Origin: CAZYVA01 sp964650695 | GTDB lineage: Bacteria; Bacillota; Clostridia; Lachnospirales; Lachnospiraceae | Assembly: GCA_964650695.1 (NCBI GenBank) | Contig: CAZYVA010000011.1 | Location: forward strand, 1 to 35,998 | DNA: 35,998 nucleotides | Direction: 5' to 3' | Shown: positions 25,418 to 34,421 of the stretch, piece after piece | Layout: the number at the start of each line of letters is the position of its first letter | Position numbering within the stretch: the stretch's first letter is position 1 | Translations under genes and position numbers: made by a program | The notes under the pieces: generated by a model | Seen by the model: only the letters and a program-made list of their open reading frames with translations | What the model was told of the DNA's origin: nothing | Database searches by the model: none

Positions 25418-28400
25418 ACTCCATACTCTTCAACGATTCTACCATATCAATCCGCTTCAATTTCCAGTACATGATCCCGTTTACTATGAACGAGAACCCG
25501 ACCGTAAACGCAAGGCTGTATAAAAAGCTCGGCAGATAGATGCTTCGCCCGAACATGGCCGCGTCAACCTCCACCGTCTCGATAACAAATTGATGGAGCG
25601 CTTTCCCCAGCACAACGCCCACTATGCTTCCCATCAGCGTCAGCAGGACGTTTTCCCGGAATACATAAGCCGCCACTTCCAGGTCGTAAAATCCCAGCAC
25701 TTTCAAGGTCGCCAGCTCCCTTTGCCTTTCCGTGATATTGATGCTGTTCAGGTTGAACAACACGACAAACGCCAGCATCCCGGCGGAAATGATCAATACA
25801 ATGATAACCAGGTTCAGGCTCGTAAGCATATCATTCAGCTGTTTTTCGATATCATGCATATAAGAAATGCTTAACACCCCGTCCCGCGCCAGGATTTCTT
25901 CCCCGGCCGATTCAATCTGCCCATTCCCATACCCGTCCTTCGCCGCAAAGAAGATACAGTTGTACGCTGGCTTTTCGCCGTACACCTTTTCGTAATACGC
26001 CGGCGAGAGGTAAAGATAATGCCCCATATAGTTTTCACAGATATGGGAGATCTGTATGGAATGGGTGCTTTCTTCATCGTCCTTGACTGCGATAGTATCC
26101 CCTTCTTTCACATCCAGGAGCTTTGCCGTTTTTTCGCTGACGATCGCGCCATCGTCCGGCAGCGTATAGGGTTCTTTCGTAATCCGGTCATGGAACTTCA
26201 CATATTCATCCGCGCTCTCCGGCTGTCCCATGACACACAGGTAAGCCTGCCGCGCTTTGTCCCCATTTTGCAGCGTAAAGCTCTTCATATAGCCGTCCAT
26301 AAAACGGTCGATCCCCGGATTTTCGGCAATAGCCTTATCCAGGCTGTCCTTCTCCTCCCGTTCCAGATCTTCCTGCAGGAAAACCGTGCCGTCGTACACC
26401 TGTATTTGGCTATACTGGACATCCGCAATCTCATAGACCGAATCGCGCACGCCGTACCCTACGACCATCAGCGCCATACAGCCGCCGATCCCGGAAACCG
26501 TCATAAAAAACCTCTTTTTATAGCGCATCAGGTTCCGGACGGTCGATTTCCATGTGAAACTCAAATGCCGCCAGACAATGCCAATGCGTTCCAGAAAAAC
26601 GCGTTTTCCTATCTTCGGGGCCGGAGGGCGCATCAAACCCGCCGGTTCACTTTGAAGCTCATGGAAGCAGGCCAGGAACGCCGCGCCCATCGTACAGGCC
26701 AGCGCCGTGCCGGACGCCATCCAGATATAAGACCAATCATAGGGCGTCAGGATCTCCGGAATATGGTGGTACATAATCCCATAAGCATAGATAATAATGT
26801 AAGGAAGCACCTTCTCCCCGGCCACCCCGCCTAAAATACACCCCAACACCGTAGCAAGGAACGCATACCCAAGATACTTGGAAGCAATAGCAAGACGGCT
26901 GTAGCCCAGGGCTTTCTTTGTCCCGATCTCCATACGCTGTTCCTCCACCATACGGGTCATGCTGGTAAGGCTGATCAGGGCGGCCACAAGGAAAAAGATA
27001 ACCGGGAACACCTTGCCAAGCGCCCCGACACGGTCCGCGTTTTCCCCATACGCGGAATACTCCGGCAAGGCGCTGCGGTCATAGATATACCATTCTGCTT
27101 CCGGGATATCTTCAATCTCCTTTTCAGCATCCGCAATCTTTGCTTCCCCGTCCTTTAGTTTTTCTTCGGCCTCCTGTTTCCCTTTCTCGTACTCTTCCTT
27201 TGCGTCTGCGAGTTTTCCTTCATTTTCAGAAATGTCGTCCGCGCCATCCTTTAACTTTTTTTCCTGCTTCCGAAGCTCGTCCCACGCCGCATGGATGGCT
27301 TTCTGCCCGGATTGAATCTGCTTTTCTGATTTTGTCAGTTTCGCTTCTGCGGCTTCCAACTGTGCTTTTCCGGCTTCCAGCTTAGCCCCTGCCTCCTCCA
27401 GTTCCTTTTTTCCGGCCTCCAATGCCTGCGTGCCTTGCTGGTAGGCCGCCTCATTCGTGTCTAACTGCGTCTTCATCTGCTCTGCCTGGGCTGTCGCATC
27501 TACGATCTGCGCCTGGAGCTCTTTTTTTTCGTTCTGGATTTCCTCCTCTGTTTTCCCTGGATCTGCGCCTGTACTGCCCGTATCTGTTTCCAGCTCCTGC
27601 AGCTTCTTTTCGAGTCCGGCAATCTGCCCTTGCAGGCTCTCATACTGGCTCCACCCGTCATCCAGGTCGGCGCGCGTCTGCTGCAAGGTTTGCTCCGTTT
27701 CCTCAAACTGCTGCCCGGCGGCCGCTTTCTTTTCCTTGTACTCCTGCAAGCTTTCCGCATACTGCTGTTTTTTTTGTTTGAGCTTCGTCCGGCCTGATTG
27801 TAATTGCTTTTTCGCCTTTGTAACCTGCGACTGCTTCCGATTTAACAAAGCCTTGGCATCTGAAATCTCAAGCTCCCCATCCGCAATCTTCTTCTTTGCC
27901 TGCGCAAGCTCCTTTTCCCCGTCCGCAATCTCCTGCGCGGCGTCCGCCAGCTCCTTTTCCGCCTCTTCTTTCCCGTCCTCGAATTCCTGTTTCGCATCGT
28001 CCAGCTCATCCGTTGCGTCTGAAACCAGGCTGTCGCGCCGGATTCCTCCCCGTTCTTCAGCGACGTCTTCCATCTTGTCCATGATTTCTTCTATTTTGTC
28101 ATTGTAAGCGCCGGTATACGCAGTCAAAGCGGTAGCCCCCGCCACCTTGACATATACATCCGTATAAACATCCAGCACAAACGTCTCTTTCGGGACAATC
28201 AGAAAACTGCTAATGCTCCCTGTCCCAATCGTAGTCCCACCACGGGAAAAGGAAAGATAACACGGACTGCTGCCAAGCCCTACCACTTCCAGCTTGTCCA
28301 CGCTCAACGTATCTGTCACTGCATCTTCTGTCCCGGACGTCAGGCTGACGACGTCCCCGATTTGGTAGCCCGACTCATCATCCGCAAGGCATTCCCCGGT

Positions 28401-28781
28401 TTTTTGCGGCTTTCTGCCCTCTGTCACAGAAGAACGGTTCATCAATGCCTGCTCCGACATCACATGCACCACGTCCTGGCTTTCATCCGTAGCGTGGAGA
28501 AAATCAGCGCTGTAGGCTCCTTCCGCGCTTTCTACCCCATCCATCCCGGCGATCGCCTCAATATCGTCTTCCGTGATCCCAAGCGTGCTGGCCGCCTTGA
28601 TATCCATTAACCCGGCGGCATCAAAATAAGAATCCCCCGTCACACGCATGGATGGCTCCGATGCGCGTATGCCGGAAAAGAACGCCACCCCCAATGCTAC
28701 AATAAGCACAATAGAGAAAAAACGTCCCGGATTCTTTCGGATTTCCATATAAAATTCTTTGCGGGTGATCTTGTTCGCCAT
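25416..28781 (-). CDS. ABC transporter permease, FtsX/MacB type, with large coiled-coil insertion
   Basis: A 1121-residue membrane protein that works with the ATPase encoded just upstream. One membrane segment near residues 20-40 is followed by an extracellular domain and then a stretch of about 300 residues (about 250-560) of charged helical repeats with recurring units such as IADGEKEL and IADGELEI, a long coiled coil outside the membrane. A first FtsX core follows (segments near 590-610, 650, 690), and a second FtsX core fills the C-terminal part with VIIVLIISAGMLAFVVLFNL and two more segments. The start ATG 28781 is nine bases after the ATPase stop, with no strong ribosome site. The cargo is unknown; relatives act in lipoprotein or peptide export and in antimicrobial resistance. 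Confidence 0.88.
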   Translation of the reverse strand: MANKITRKEFYMEIRKNPGRFFSIVLIVALGVAFFSGIRASEPSMRVTGDSYFDAAGLMDIKAASTLGITEDDIEAIAGMDGVESAEGAYSADFLHATDESQDVVHVMSEQALMNRSSVTEGRKPQKTGECLADDESGYQIGDVVSLTSGTEDAVTDTLSVDKLEVVGLGSSPCYLSFSRGGTTIGTGSISSFLIVPKETFVLDVYTDVYVKVAGATALTAYTGAYNDKIEEIMDKMEDVAEERGGIRRDSLVSDATDELDDAKQEFEDGKEEAEKELADAAQEIADGEKELAQAKKKIADGELEISDAKALLNRKQSQVTKAKKQLQSGRTKLKQKKQQYAESLQEYKEKKAAAGQQFEETEQTLQQTRADLDDGWSQYESLQGQIAGLEKKLQELETDTGSTGADPGKTEEEIQNEKKELQAQIVDATAQAEQMKTQLDTNEAAYQQGTQALEAGKKELEEAGAKLEAGKAQLEAAEAKLTKSEKQIQSGQKAIHAAWDELRKQEKKLKDGADDISENEGKLADAKEEYEKGKQEAEEKLKDGEAKIADAEKEIEDIPEAEWYIYDRSALPEYSAYGENADRVGALGKVFPVIFFLVAALISLTSMTRMVEEQRMEIGTKKALGYSRLAIASKYLGYAFLATVLGCILGGVAGEKVLPYIIIYAYGIMYHHIPEILTPYDWSYIWMASGTALACTMGAAFLACFHELQSEPAGLMRPPAPKIGKRVFLERIGIVWRHLSFTWKSTVRNLMRYKKRFFMTVSGIGGCMALMVVGYGVRDSVYEIADVQYSQIQVYDGTVFLQEDLEREEKDSLDKAIAENPGIDRFMDGYMKSFTLQNGDKARQAYLCVMGQPESADEYVKFHDRITKEPYTLPDDGAIVSEKTAKLLDVKEGDTIAVKDDEESTHSIQISHICENYMGHYLYLSPAYYEKVYGEKPAYNCIFFAAKDGYGNGQIESAGEEILARDGVLSISYMHDIEKQLNDMLTSLNLVIIVLIISAGMLAFVVLFNLNSINITERQRELATLKVLGFYDLEVAAYVFRENVLLTLMGSIVGVVLGKALHQFVIETVEVDAAMFGRSIYLPSFLYSLAFTVGFSFIVNGIMYWKLKRIDMVESLKSME

Positions 28782-28790
28782 CAAAAATCT

Positions 28791-29495
28791 CTACCACTCA
28801 ATCCTCTCCACCGGAGATGGATGCGCGTTCTCCACAATCTCCGATACCCGCCCGTTTTTAATCCGTATCACCCTGTCCGCCATCGGCGCAATGGCAAGGT
28901 TATGGGTGATCAGGACCACCGTCATCCCCTTTTTCCGGCAAGTATCCTGCAAAAGCTTTAAAATCGCTTTCCCGGTATTGTAATCCAGCGCACCCGTCGG
29001 CTCGTCACATAGTAAAAGCTTCGGGTTTTTCGCCAGTGCACGGGCGATCGAGACACGCTGCTGCTCCCCGCCGGAAAGCTGCGCCGGAAAATTGTCCAGC
29101 CGGTCCCCCAGCCCGACCTCCCGCAAAACAGTCCCGGCGTCCATAGGGTTTTTACAAATCTGCAGCGCCAGCTCCACATTTTCCAGGGCCGTCAAGTTCG
29201 GGATCAGGTTATAGAACTGGAACACAAACCCGATGTCATCCCTGCGGTACGCTGTCAGGCGCCTCCTTGAATACCCCGCGATATCCTCCCCGTCCACAAT
29301 GACCTGCCCTTTTGTAGCCGTATCCATGCCGCCAAGGATGTTCAGCACCGTTGTCTTTCCCGCCCCGCTTGGGCCGACCACTACGGCAAACTCGCCTTTT
29401 TGGATTGCAAAATCAACCCCTGCCGCCGCTTCAATCTCCACTTCTCCCATGCGGTAGGTTTTCCTGACGCCCCTCAGCGTGACAAATCCATCCAT
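28791..29495 (-). CDS. ABC transporter ATP-binding protein, LolD/MacB type
   Basis: A 234-residue nucleotide-binding subunit. Walker A GPSGAGKT lies at 41-48, the Q-loop is at Gln93, the signature LSGGEQQR is at 140-147, and Walker B LLCDEP is at 161-166, followed by TGALDYNTG, a hallmark of the MacB/LolD/FtsE group. The switch His is in LITHNLAIAP. It is followed by the FtsX-type permease with a nine-base gap and preceded by the PurF-like gene. A GGAGGG ribosome site precedes ATG 29495. Confidence 0.94.
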   Translation of the reverse strand: MDGFVTLRGVRKTYRMGEVEIEAAAGVDFAIQKGEFAVVVGPSGAGKTTVLNILGGMDTATKGQVIVDGEDIAGYSRRRLTAYRRDDIGFVFQFYNLIPNLTALENVELALQICKNPMDAGTVLREVGLGDRLDNFPAQLSGGEQQRVSIARALAKNPKLLLCDEPTGALDYNTGKAILKLLQDTCRKKGMTVVLITHNLAIAPMADRVIRIKNGRVSEIVENAHPSPVERIEW

Positions 29496-29524
29496 GATGA
29501 ATGCCCTCCATACGGCTATCTTCT

Positions 29525-30937
29525 CTATTCCCGCCCGTTAAAGCAGTATGTACACACCTTGTCCGGATCTATCCCAATGGATTCCAGCAGATCATCCAGC
29601 CGGTGGTAACGGAGGCTGGTAAAGTTCTGCCGCCTGCAAATATCCTCGACCATCTGTGCGTACCGCCCGGTCGTCGGATCTGCGTATTCATCCAAGATCT
29701 CCTGCGGGCAGCCCTTCCCTTCCCTTTCCTCGATGACCTGTCTGGCAATCAGTTCCATCTCCGATTTTGACCTGGAAAAATTCAAGTATTTACATCCGTA
29801 CATGATCGGCGGGCAGGCGGGCCTTACATGGACTTCCTTCGCCCCGCTGTTGTAAAGGAACTCCGTGGTTTCCCGAAGCTGGGTCCCCCTCACGATTGAA
29901 TCATCGATCAAAAGCAGTTTTTTACCTTCGATCAATGCCTGCACCGGGATGAGCTTCATCCGGGCAATCAGGTTCCTCTGGTTTTGGCTGGCCGGCATAA
30001 AAGAGCGGGGCCAGGTCGGCGTATACTTGATAAACGGCCTCGCGTAAGGAAGATTGGCTTCATTGGAATACCCAATCGCATGGGCAATCCCGGAATCCGG
30101 GACTCCCGCCACGATATCCGGCTTTACGCCGCCCGCGTCGCGCTTTGCCAGCATACTCCCGCAACGGTAACGCATCTCCTCCACATTGACGCCCTCATAC
30201 TTGGACGTCGGATACCCGTAATAAACCCATAAGAAAGAACAAATCCGCATTTTGTCCCCCGGCGCGCTGACCGTGCGCACCTGGTCGGGAGTGACAAAGC
30301 AGATTTCCGCAGGCCCCAGCTCCTGATAATCCTGATAACCGAGGTTGATATAGGCGTGGCTCTCAAAAGAAACGCAATACGCCCCCTCCTTGTGCCCAAT
30401 GACCAGCGGCGTCCTTCCGTACCGGTCCCTCGCGGCGAAAATCCCGTCCTTTGTCATGACTAAAAGGGTAAGGGAGCCATCGATGATCTCCTGCACATAC
30501 TGGATGCCCGCCACAATCGAATCCTTCTCACAGATGAGGGCGGCGACCAGTTCCGTGACATTGACCTGCCCGTTTGTCATTTCCTGGAAATGAGAGTGGG
30601 AATGCTCATACAGCATACCCAGAAGTTCATCGTAATTATTCACTTTCCCGACAGTCGTGATGGCAAAGCTCCCAAGCCTGGAACTAATCAGTAACGGCTG
30701 CGGGTCAAAATCAGAAATGCAACCGATCCCTATATTTCCTTTCATCTCCGATGCATCACGTTCGAACTTTGTGCGGAACGGGGAATTTTGGATGTTGTGG
30801 ATCGCGCGGTCAAATCCCTCCTCCCCGTAGACCGCCATGCCTCCCCGCCTTGTCCCAAGGTGGGAATGGTAGTCCACTCCGTAAAACAGTTCCAACACGC
30901 AATCTTCCTGCGATGCCACGCCAAAAAATCCGCCCAT
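29525..30937 (-). CDS. PurF-like amidophosphoribosyltransferase paralogue lacking the N-terminal catalytic Cys
   Basis: A 470-residue protein with the full PurF layout: an N-terminal Ntn-type glutaminase-like domain and a C-terminal phosphoribosyltransferase domain with PRPP loop LLLIDDSIVRGTQL at 341-354. Normal PurF exposes Cys as residue 1 of the mature enzyme (C-G-x-F-G). Here the sequence starts MGGFFGV, so that Cys is Gly, and the usual HRGQ and NGNL sites read RRGG and VGKVNN. Glutamine hydrolysis therefore looks lost. Cys residues at C233, C375 or C382, C462 and C465 resemble the Fe-S ligands of the Bacillus-type enzyme. ATG 30937 has AGGAGG before it. It may use free ammonia or do something else; I leave the symbol blank because it is unlikely to be the main purF. 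Confidence 0.85.
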   Translation of the reverse strand: MGGFFGVASQEDCVLELFYGVDYHSHLGTRRGGMAVYGEEGFDRAIHNIQNSPFRTKFERDASEMKGNIGIGCISDFDPQPLLISSRLGSFAITTVGKVNNYDELLGMLYEHSHSHFQEMTNGQVNVTELVAALICEKDSIVAGIQYVQEIIDGSLTLLVMTKDGIFAARDRYGRTPLVIGHKEGAYCVSFESHAYINLGYQDYQELGPAEICFVTPDQVRTVSAPGDKMRICSFLWVYYGYPTSKYEGVNVEEMRYRCGSMLAKRDAGGVKPDIVAGVPDSGIAHAIGYSNEANLPYARPFIKYTPTWPRSFMPASQNQRNLIARMKLIPVQALIEGKKLLLIDDSIVRGTQLRETTEFLYNSGAKEVHVRPACPPIMYGCKYLNFSRSKSEMELIARQVIEEREGKGCPQEILDEYADPTTGRYAQMVEDICRRQNFTSLRYHRLDDLLESIGIDPDKVCTYCFNGRE

Positions 30938-30961
30938 AATGTCCTCCTTATCAGTAAATTT

Positions 30962-32398
30962 TTATTTCAGCATCTCCCTCAGCTTTTCATTGACTTGACC
31001 GGGATTGGCTTTCCCTTTCATGGCTTTCATAGCCTGCCCTACAAGCGCCCCCAATGCTTTTTTCTTTCCGCTGCGGTAATCCGCCGCCGCCTGTGGATTA
31101 TCCGCAATGACTTTCTTCAACACTTCCGTCAGGGCGCTTTCATCCTGCACCGTCTTTAGCCCATGTTCCTCCACATAGGTTTCCGGATCGGCGTCTTCCT
31201 CAAAAATCTTCTCAAACACTTCCTTTGCCACCGTGTTATTGACCGTCCCGTTATCGACCAGTAAGATCAGCTTCGCCAGGTTTTCCGGGGAAAAACGGAT
31301 ATCCTCCGGCTCCTGCCCGTGCTCCTTTAAGAGCCGTAACGTCTCGACCATCAGCCAATTCGATACTTTTTTCGGCCTGCCGCAAAGCTTTACCGTTTCC
31401 TCAAACAGATCCGCCATATGCTTGGATGATGTAAGGATCTGCGCATCGTAGCGCGGGATGTCAAATTCTTTCCCATACCTTGCAAGCTTTTCGTCCCGGA
31501 ATTCCGGCTGGTGTTTCCTGGCCCTTTCGATCCATGCATCGTCTATCACAACCGGGACCAGATCCGGTTCCGGGAAGTAACGGTAATCCTGGGCGTCCTC
31601 CTTGGAACGCATAGCATAAGAAGATTCTTTATTGTCATCCCACCGTCTGGTTTCCTGGATCACTTCCTTCCCCGCTTCCAGCCGCTCGATCTGGCGCTTC
31701 CTTTCTCCTTCGATTGCCCTTGCGATGGCCTTGAATGAATTTAAATTTTTCATCTCTGTACGGGTCCCAAGCTTGTCCGTACCGGTTTCACGCACGGACA
31801 GGTTGACGTCCGCCCGCATAGAACCCTCCTGCAGCTTGCAGTCCGAAGCCCCAAGGTACTGGATGATCAGCCGCAGCTTTTCCAGATAGGCCATCACTTC
31901 CTGCGCACTGCGCATATCCGGCTCAGATACGATTTCCACCAGGGGGACGCCGCTGCGGTTAAAGTCCACCAGGGAAGTGTCGTCCCACGCATCATGGATC
32001 AGCTTCCCGGCATCCTCCTCCATGTGCATTTCATGGATCCGCACCTTTTTCCTGCGCTCCCCGTCCCGTATCTCCACATACCCGTTTGTGGCAATCGGCT
32101 GATAGAGCTGTGAAATCTGATAATTCTGTGGATTGTCCGGATAGAAATAATTTTTCCGGTCAAATTTGCAGACTTTTGCGATCTCGCAGTTCAGCGCAAG
32201 GCCGATCGCCACCGCATACTCTACCGCTTGCCTGTTAAGGACCGGAAGCGATCCTGGCATCCCCGTGCAGACCGGGCATGTATGGGTATTCGGCGCGCCC
32301 CCGAAATCCGTGGAACAGCCACAGAAAATCTTTGTCCGGGTCGCAAGCTCCACATGGACCTCCAGGCCAATCACTGTCTCATATTGCTTCGCCATCAT
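30962..32398 (-). CDS. gatB: Asp-tRNA(Asn)/Glu-tRNA(Gln) amidotransferase subunit B (GatB)
   Basis: A 478-residue tRNA-binding and kinase subunit of GatCAB, which converts mischarged Asp-tRNA(Asn) and Glu-tRNA(Gln). The N-terminus carries VIGLEVHVELATRTKIFCGC, and the zinc-type Cys set is C26, C28, C41 and C44 (CGC...CPVC). The family block YPDNPQNYQISQLYQPI is at about 71-87, and the C-terminal YqeY-like tail helical domain ends the chain. Two ATG codons stand in tandem (32398 and 32395) with GAGGA upstream; the first is used here. It follows gatA and precedes the PurF-like gene by 24 bases. Confidence 0.97.
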   Translation of the reverse strand: MMAKQYETVIGLEVHVELATRTKIFCGCSTDFGGAPNTHTCPVCTGMPGSLPVLNRQAVEYAVAIGLALNCEIAKVCKFDRKNYFYPDNPQNYQISQLYQPIATNGYVEIRDGERRKKVRIHEMHMEEDAGKLIHDAWDDTSLVDFNRSGVPLVEIVSEPDMRSAQEVMAYLEKLRLIIQYLGASDCKLQEGSMRADVNLSVRETGTDKLGTRTEMKNLNSFKAIARAIEGERKRQIERLEAGKEVIQETRRWDDNKESSYAMRSKEDAQDYRYFPEPDLVPVVIDDAWIERARKHQPEFRDEKLARYGKEFDIPRYDAQILTSSKHMADLFEETVKLCGRPKKVSNWLMVETLRLLKEHGQEPEDIRFSPENLAKLILLVDNGTVNNTVAKEVFEKIFEEDADPETYVEEHGLKTVQDESALTEVLKKVIADNPQAAADYRSGKKKALGALVGQAMKAMKGKANPGQVNEKLREMLK

Positions 32399-32464
32399 CT
32401 ATTTCCTCTGCTCTCCGTTTGATACCTTTTCACATTTGCGGGCAGGCAGGCTTATGAACGCGTC

Positions 32465-33931
32465 TTACGCTCCCGCGGCAATGCCAGGCATCCGGTATTC
32501 CTTGTTTTTTTCCACCGTATAAGCCGCCTGTATGATTTTCTTTTCCTCAAAACAATTCCCTATGAGCTGCATCCCGACAGGAAGCCCTTTCCTGTCAAAC
32601 CCCACCGGGACGCTGATGCCCGGAAGCCCTGCCAGGTTCGCGGAAATCGTGTAGATGTCCCCCAGGTACATCTTCAGAGGATCCTTCAGGCTTTCCCCCA
32701 GCTTCGGGGCGGTCGTAGGAGCCGCAGGCGCGGCCAGCATGTCATACGTTTCAAAAGCTTTGTCAAACTCCCGCTTGATCAATGCTTTGGTGCGCAGCGC
32801 TTTCAGGTAATAGGCATCGTAATAACCGGAGCTAAGGACAAAAGAGCCCAGCATGATCCGGCGTTTTACCTCTGCCCCGAACCCTTCAGAACGGCTTTTT
32901 TTGTACATCTGGTGAAGGCCCTCGTACTCTTTGGCGCGGTATCCGTATTTCACGCCGTCAAAACGGGACAGGTTGGAGCTGGCTTCCGCCGATGCAATCA
33001 CATAATACGCCGGGATCGCATATTTTACAAGACCCAGGTCAAACTCTTCCACAGACGCGCCTCGTTCTTCCAGCGTTTTGACCGCGCTTAAAACAGCCTC
33101 CTTAACCTCTTTGTCCAGCCCCTCCCCAAAATAATCCCTCGGCAGCCCGATCTTCAGCCCTTTCACATCCTCCACAAGGGCGCTGGTAAAATCCGTATCC
33201 GTCCTCGCGATGGACGTACTGTCCTTCGGGTCATGGGAAGCCACCGCTTCCAGGACGGCCGCGCAATCCGCAACGTCCCTTCCGATCGGGCCAACCTGGT
33301 CCAGCGAGGAACCATAAGCGATCAGACCATACCGGGACACGGTACCATAGGTAGGCTTGATCCCCACCACGCCGCAGAAGGAACTGGGCTGGCGGATGGA
33401 TCCGCCTGTATCCGACCCCAGGGCATAAGGGCTTTCCAGCGCTGCAACCGCCACACAGGATCCGCCCGAAGACCCACCCGGTACATGGGAAAGATCCCAC
33501 GGGTTTTTTGTCTCCCCAAAATACGATGTCTCCGTCGTGCTTCCCATCGCAAATTCATCCATATTTGTCTTCCCAAGGATGACGGCGCCGGCCTTTTCCA
33601 GGTTTTCGACCGCTGTGGCCGTAAAAGAAGGCCGGAATCCTTCCAGTATCCGTGAACAGCATGTGGTCGGCAGCCCTTCCGTACACAGATTGTCCTTGAC
33701 TGCCACCGGCACGCCTGCCAGCGGCGAAGAAAGCGCTCCATCCTCAATCTGTTTCTGCACTTCTTCCGCGCGTTTTAACGCGCCGTCCCCATCCACCGTC
33801 ACAAAGCTGTGCAAGGTCCCTTCCAGCCTTTGGATCTGTACCAGAAAGGCTTGGACAGCCTCTACGGCCGACACTTCCCCGCTTTTAATTTTCCTGCCAA
33901 GCTCCAATGCTGTCAGGCTGCAAATATCCAT
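32465..33931 (-). CDS. gatA: Asp-tRNA(Asn)/Glu-tRNA(Gln) amidotransferase subunit A (GatA)
   Basis: A 488-residue amidase that frees ammonia from glutamine for GatB. The frame is open to 34063, but ATG 33931 (MDICSLTALELG) has AGGAGGGG just upstream and gives the normal family length. The amidase-signature triad is complete: Lys79 in VAVKDN, Ser154 in PGGSSGGS and Ser178 in GSDTGGSIRQPSSFCG. The C-terminal region keeps the glutamine-channel part with PVGFDRKGLPVGMQLIG. The stop of gatC is 19 bases before the start, so gatC and gatA are closely coupled. Confidence 0.97.
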   Translation of the reverse strand: MDICSLTALELGRKIKSGEVSAVEAVQAFLVQIQRLEGTLHSFVTVDGDGALKRAEEVQKQIEDGALSSPLAGVPVAVKDNLCTEGLPTTCCSRILEGFRPSFTATAVENLEKAGAVILGKTNMDEFAMGSTTETSYFGETKNPWDLSHVPGGSSGGSCVAVAALESPYALGSDTGGSIRQPSSFCGVVGIKPTYGTVSRYGLIAYGSSLDQVGPIGRDVADCAAVLEAVASHDPKDSTSIARTDTDFTSALVEDVKGLKIGLPRDYFGEGLDKEVKEAVLSAVKTLEERGASVEEFDLGLVKYAIPAYYVIASAEASSNLSRFDGVKYGYRAKEYEGLHQMYKKSRSEGFGAEVKRRIMLGSFVLSSGYYDAYYLKALRTKALIKREFDKAFETYDMLAAPAAPTTAPKLGESLKDPLKMYLGDIYTISANLAGLPGISVPVGFDRKGLPVGMQLIGNCFEEKKIIQAAYTVEKNKEYRMPGIAAGA

Positions 33932-33950
33932 CCGTGTCCCCTCCTGCCTG

Positions 33951-34247
33951 TTAAAGCTCGATCGTTTTCGGCACTTCAAACGCCTGTTTTTTGCAAAGCG
34001 GCGCGTTCGCCAGCGTCTGGGCGCTTCCGTCGCCGTTTGCCACCACGTCCTCCCGGAATACATTGTTCACGGGAAAAACATGGGACATGGGCGAAATCCC
34101 GTCCGTGTCCAGTTCATTCAGCGTATCGATGTAGTCCAGCATCTTTTCCATATCCGCTTTGGCCTGCTCCTTCTCCTCGCCGGACAGCTCCAGCTTGGCA
34201 AGGATCCCTACATATTCCATCGTTTCATCTGAAATTTTATTTGCCAT
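33951..34247 (-). CDS. gatC: Asp-tRNA(Asn)/Glu-tRNA(Gln) amidotransferase subunit C (GatC)
   Basis: A 98-residue small subunit that wraps around GatA and stabilises it against GatB. The N-terminus has the family helix ETMEYVGILAKLELSGEEKE, followed by MLDYIDTLNELDTDGISPMS and the extended tail NVFREDVV. The start ATG 34247 follows AGGAGG. It is separated from aspS by 174 bases that carry a possible promoter and a nested hairpin, so gatCAB may be controlled apart from aspS. Confidence 0.96.
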   Translation of the reverse strand: MANKISDETMEYVGILAKLELSGEEKEQAKADMEKMLDYIDTLNELDTDGISPMSHVFPVNNVFREDVVANGDGSAQTLANAPLCKKQAFEVPKTIEL

Positions 34248-34264
34248 CCGCCATCCTCCTAACC

Positions 34265-34338
34265 TGCGTCAAGCAGAAAAACCCGCAGCTATATGCGGCC
34301 CATTCCTCCCGTATGACGCAACCTCTGACAGAAGTATA
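34265..34338 (-). promoter_or_regulatory. gatC leader: possible promoter and nested terminator-like hairpin
   Basis: On the minus strand an extended -10 (TGATATACT, -10 at 34333-34338) without a good -35 is followed by an outer 7-bp inverted repeat (34314-34320 with 34265-34271). Inside is a 5-bp stem (34294-34298 with 34283-34287) followed by GTTTTTC. The inner stem with T-run looks like a weak intrinsic terminator; the outer stem could bring it under control. Confidence 0.45.
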
Positions 34339-34421
34339 TCATATTTCACAGCCGGTTGGGTGATTTTTCACAGTTTTCATCATGTTACCCGTCCCCTTAT
34401 GCCCACCCGGCGTAAGAACTG

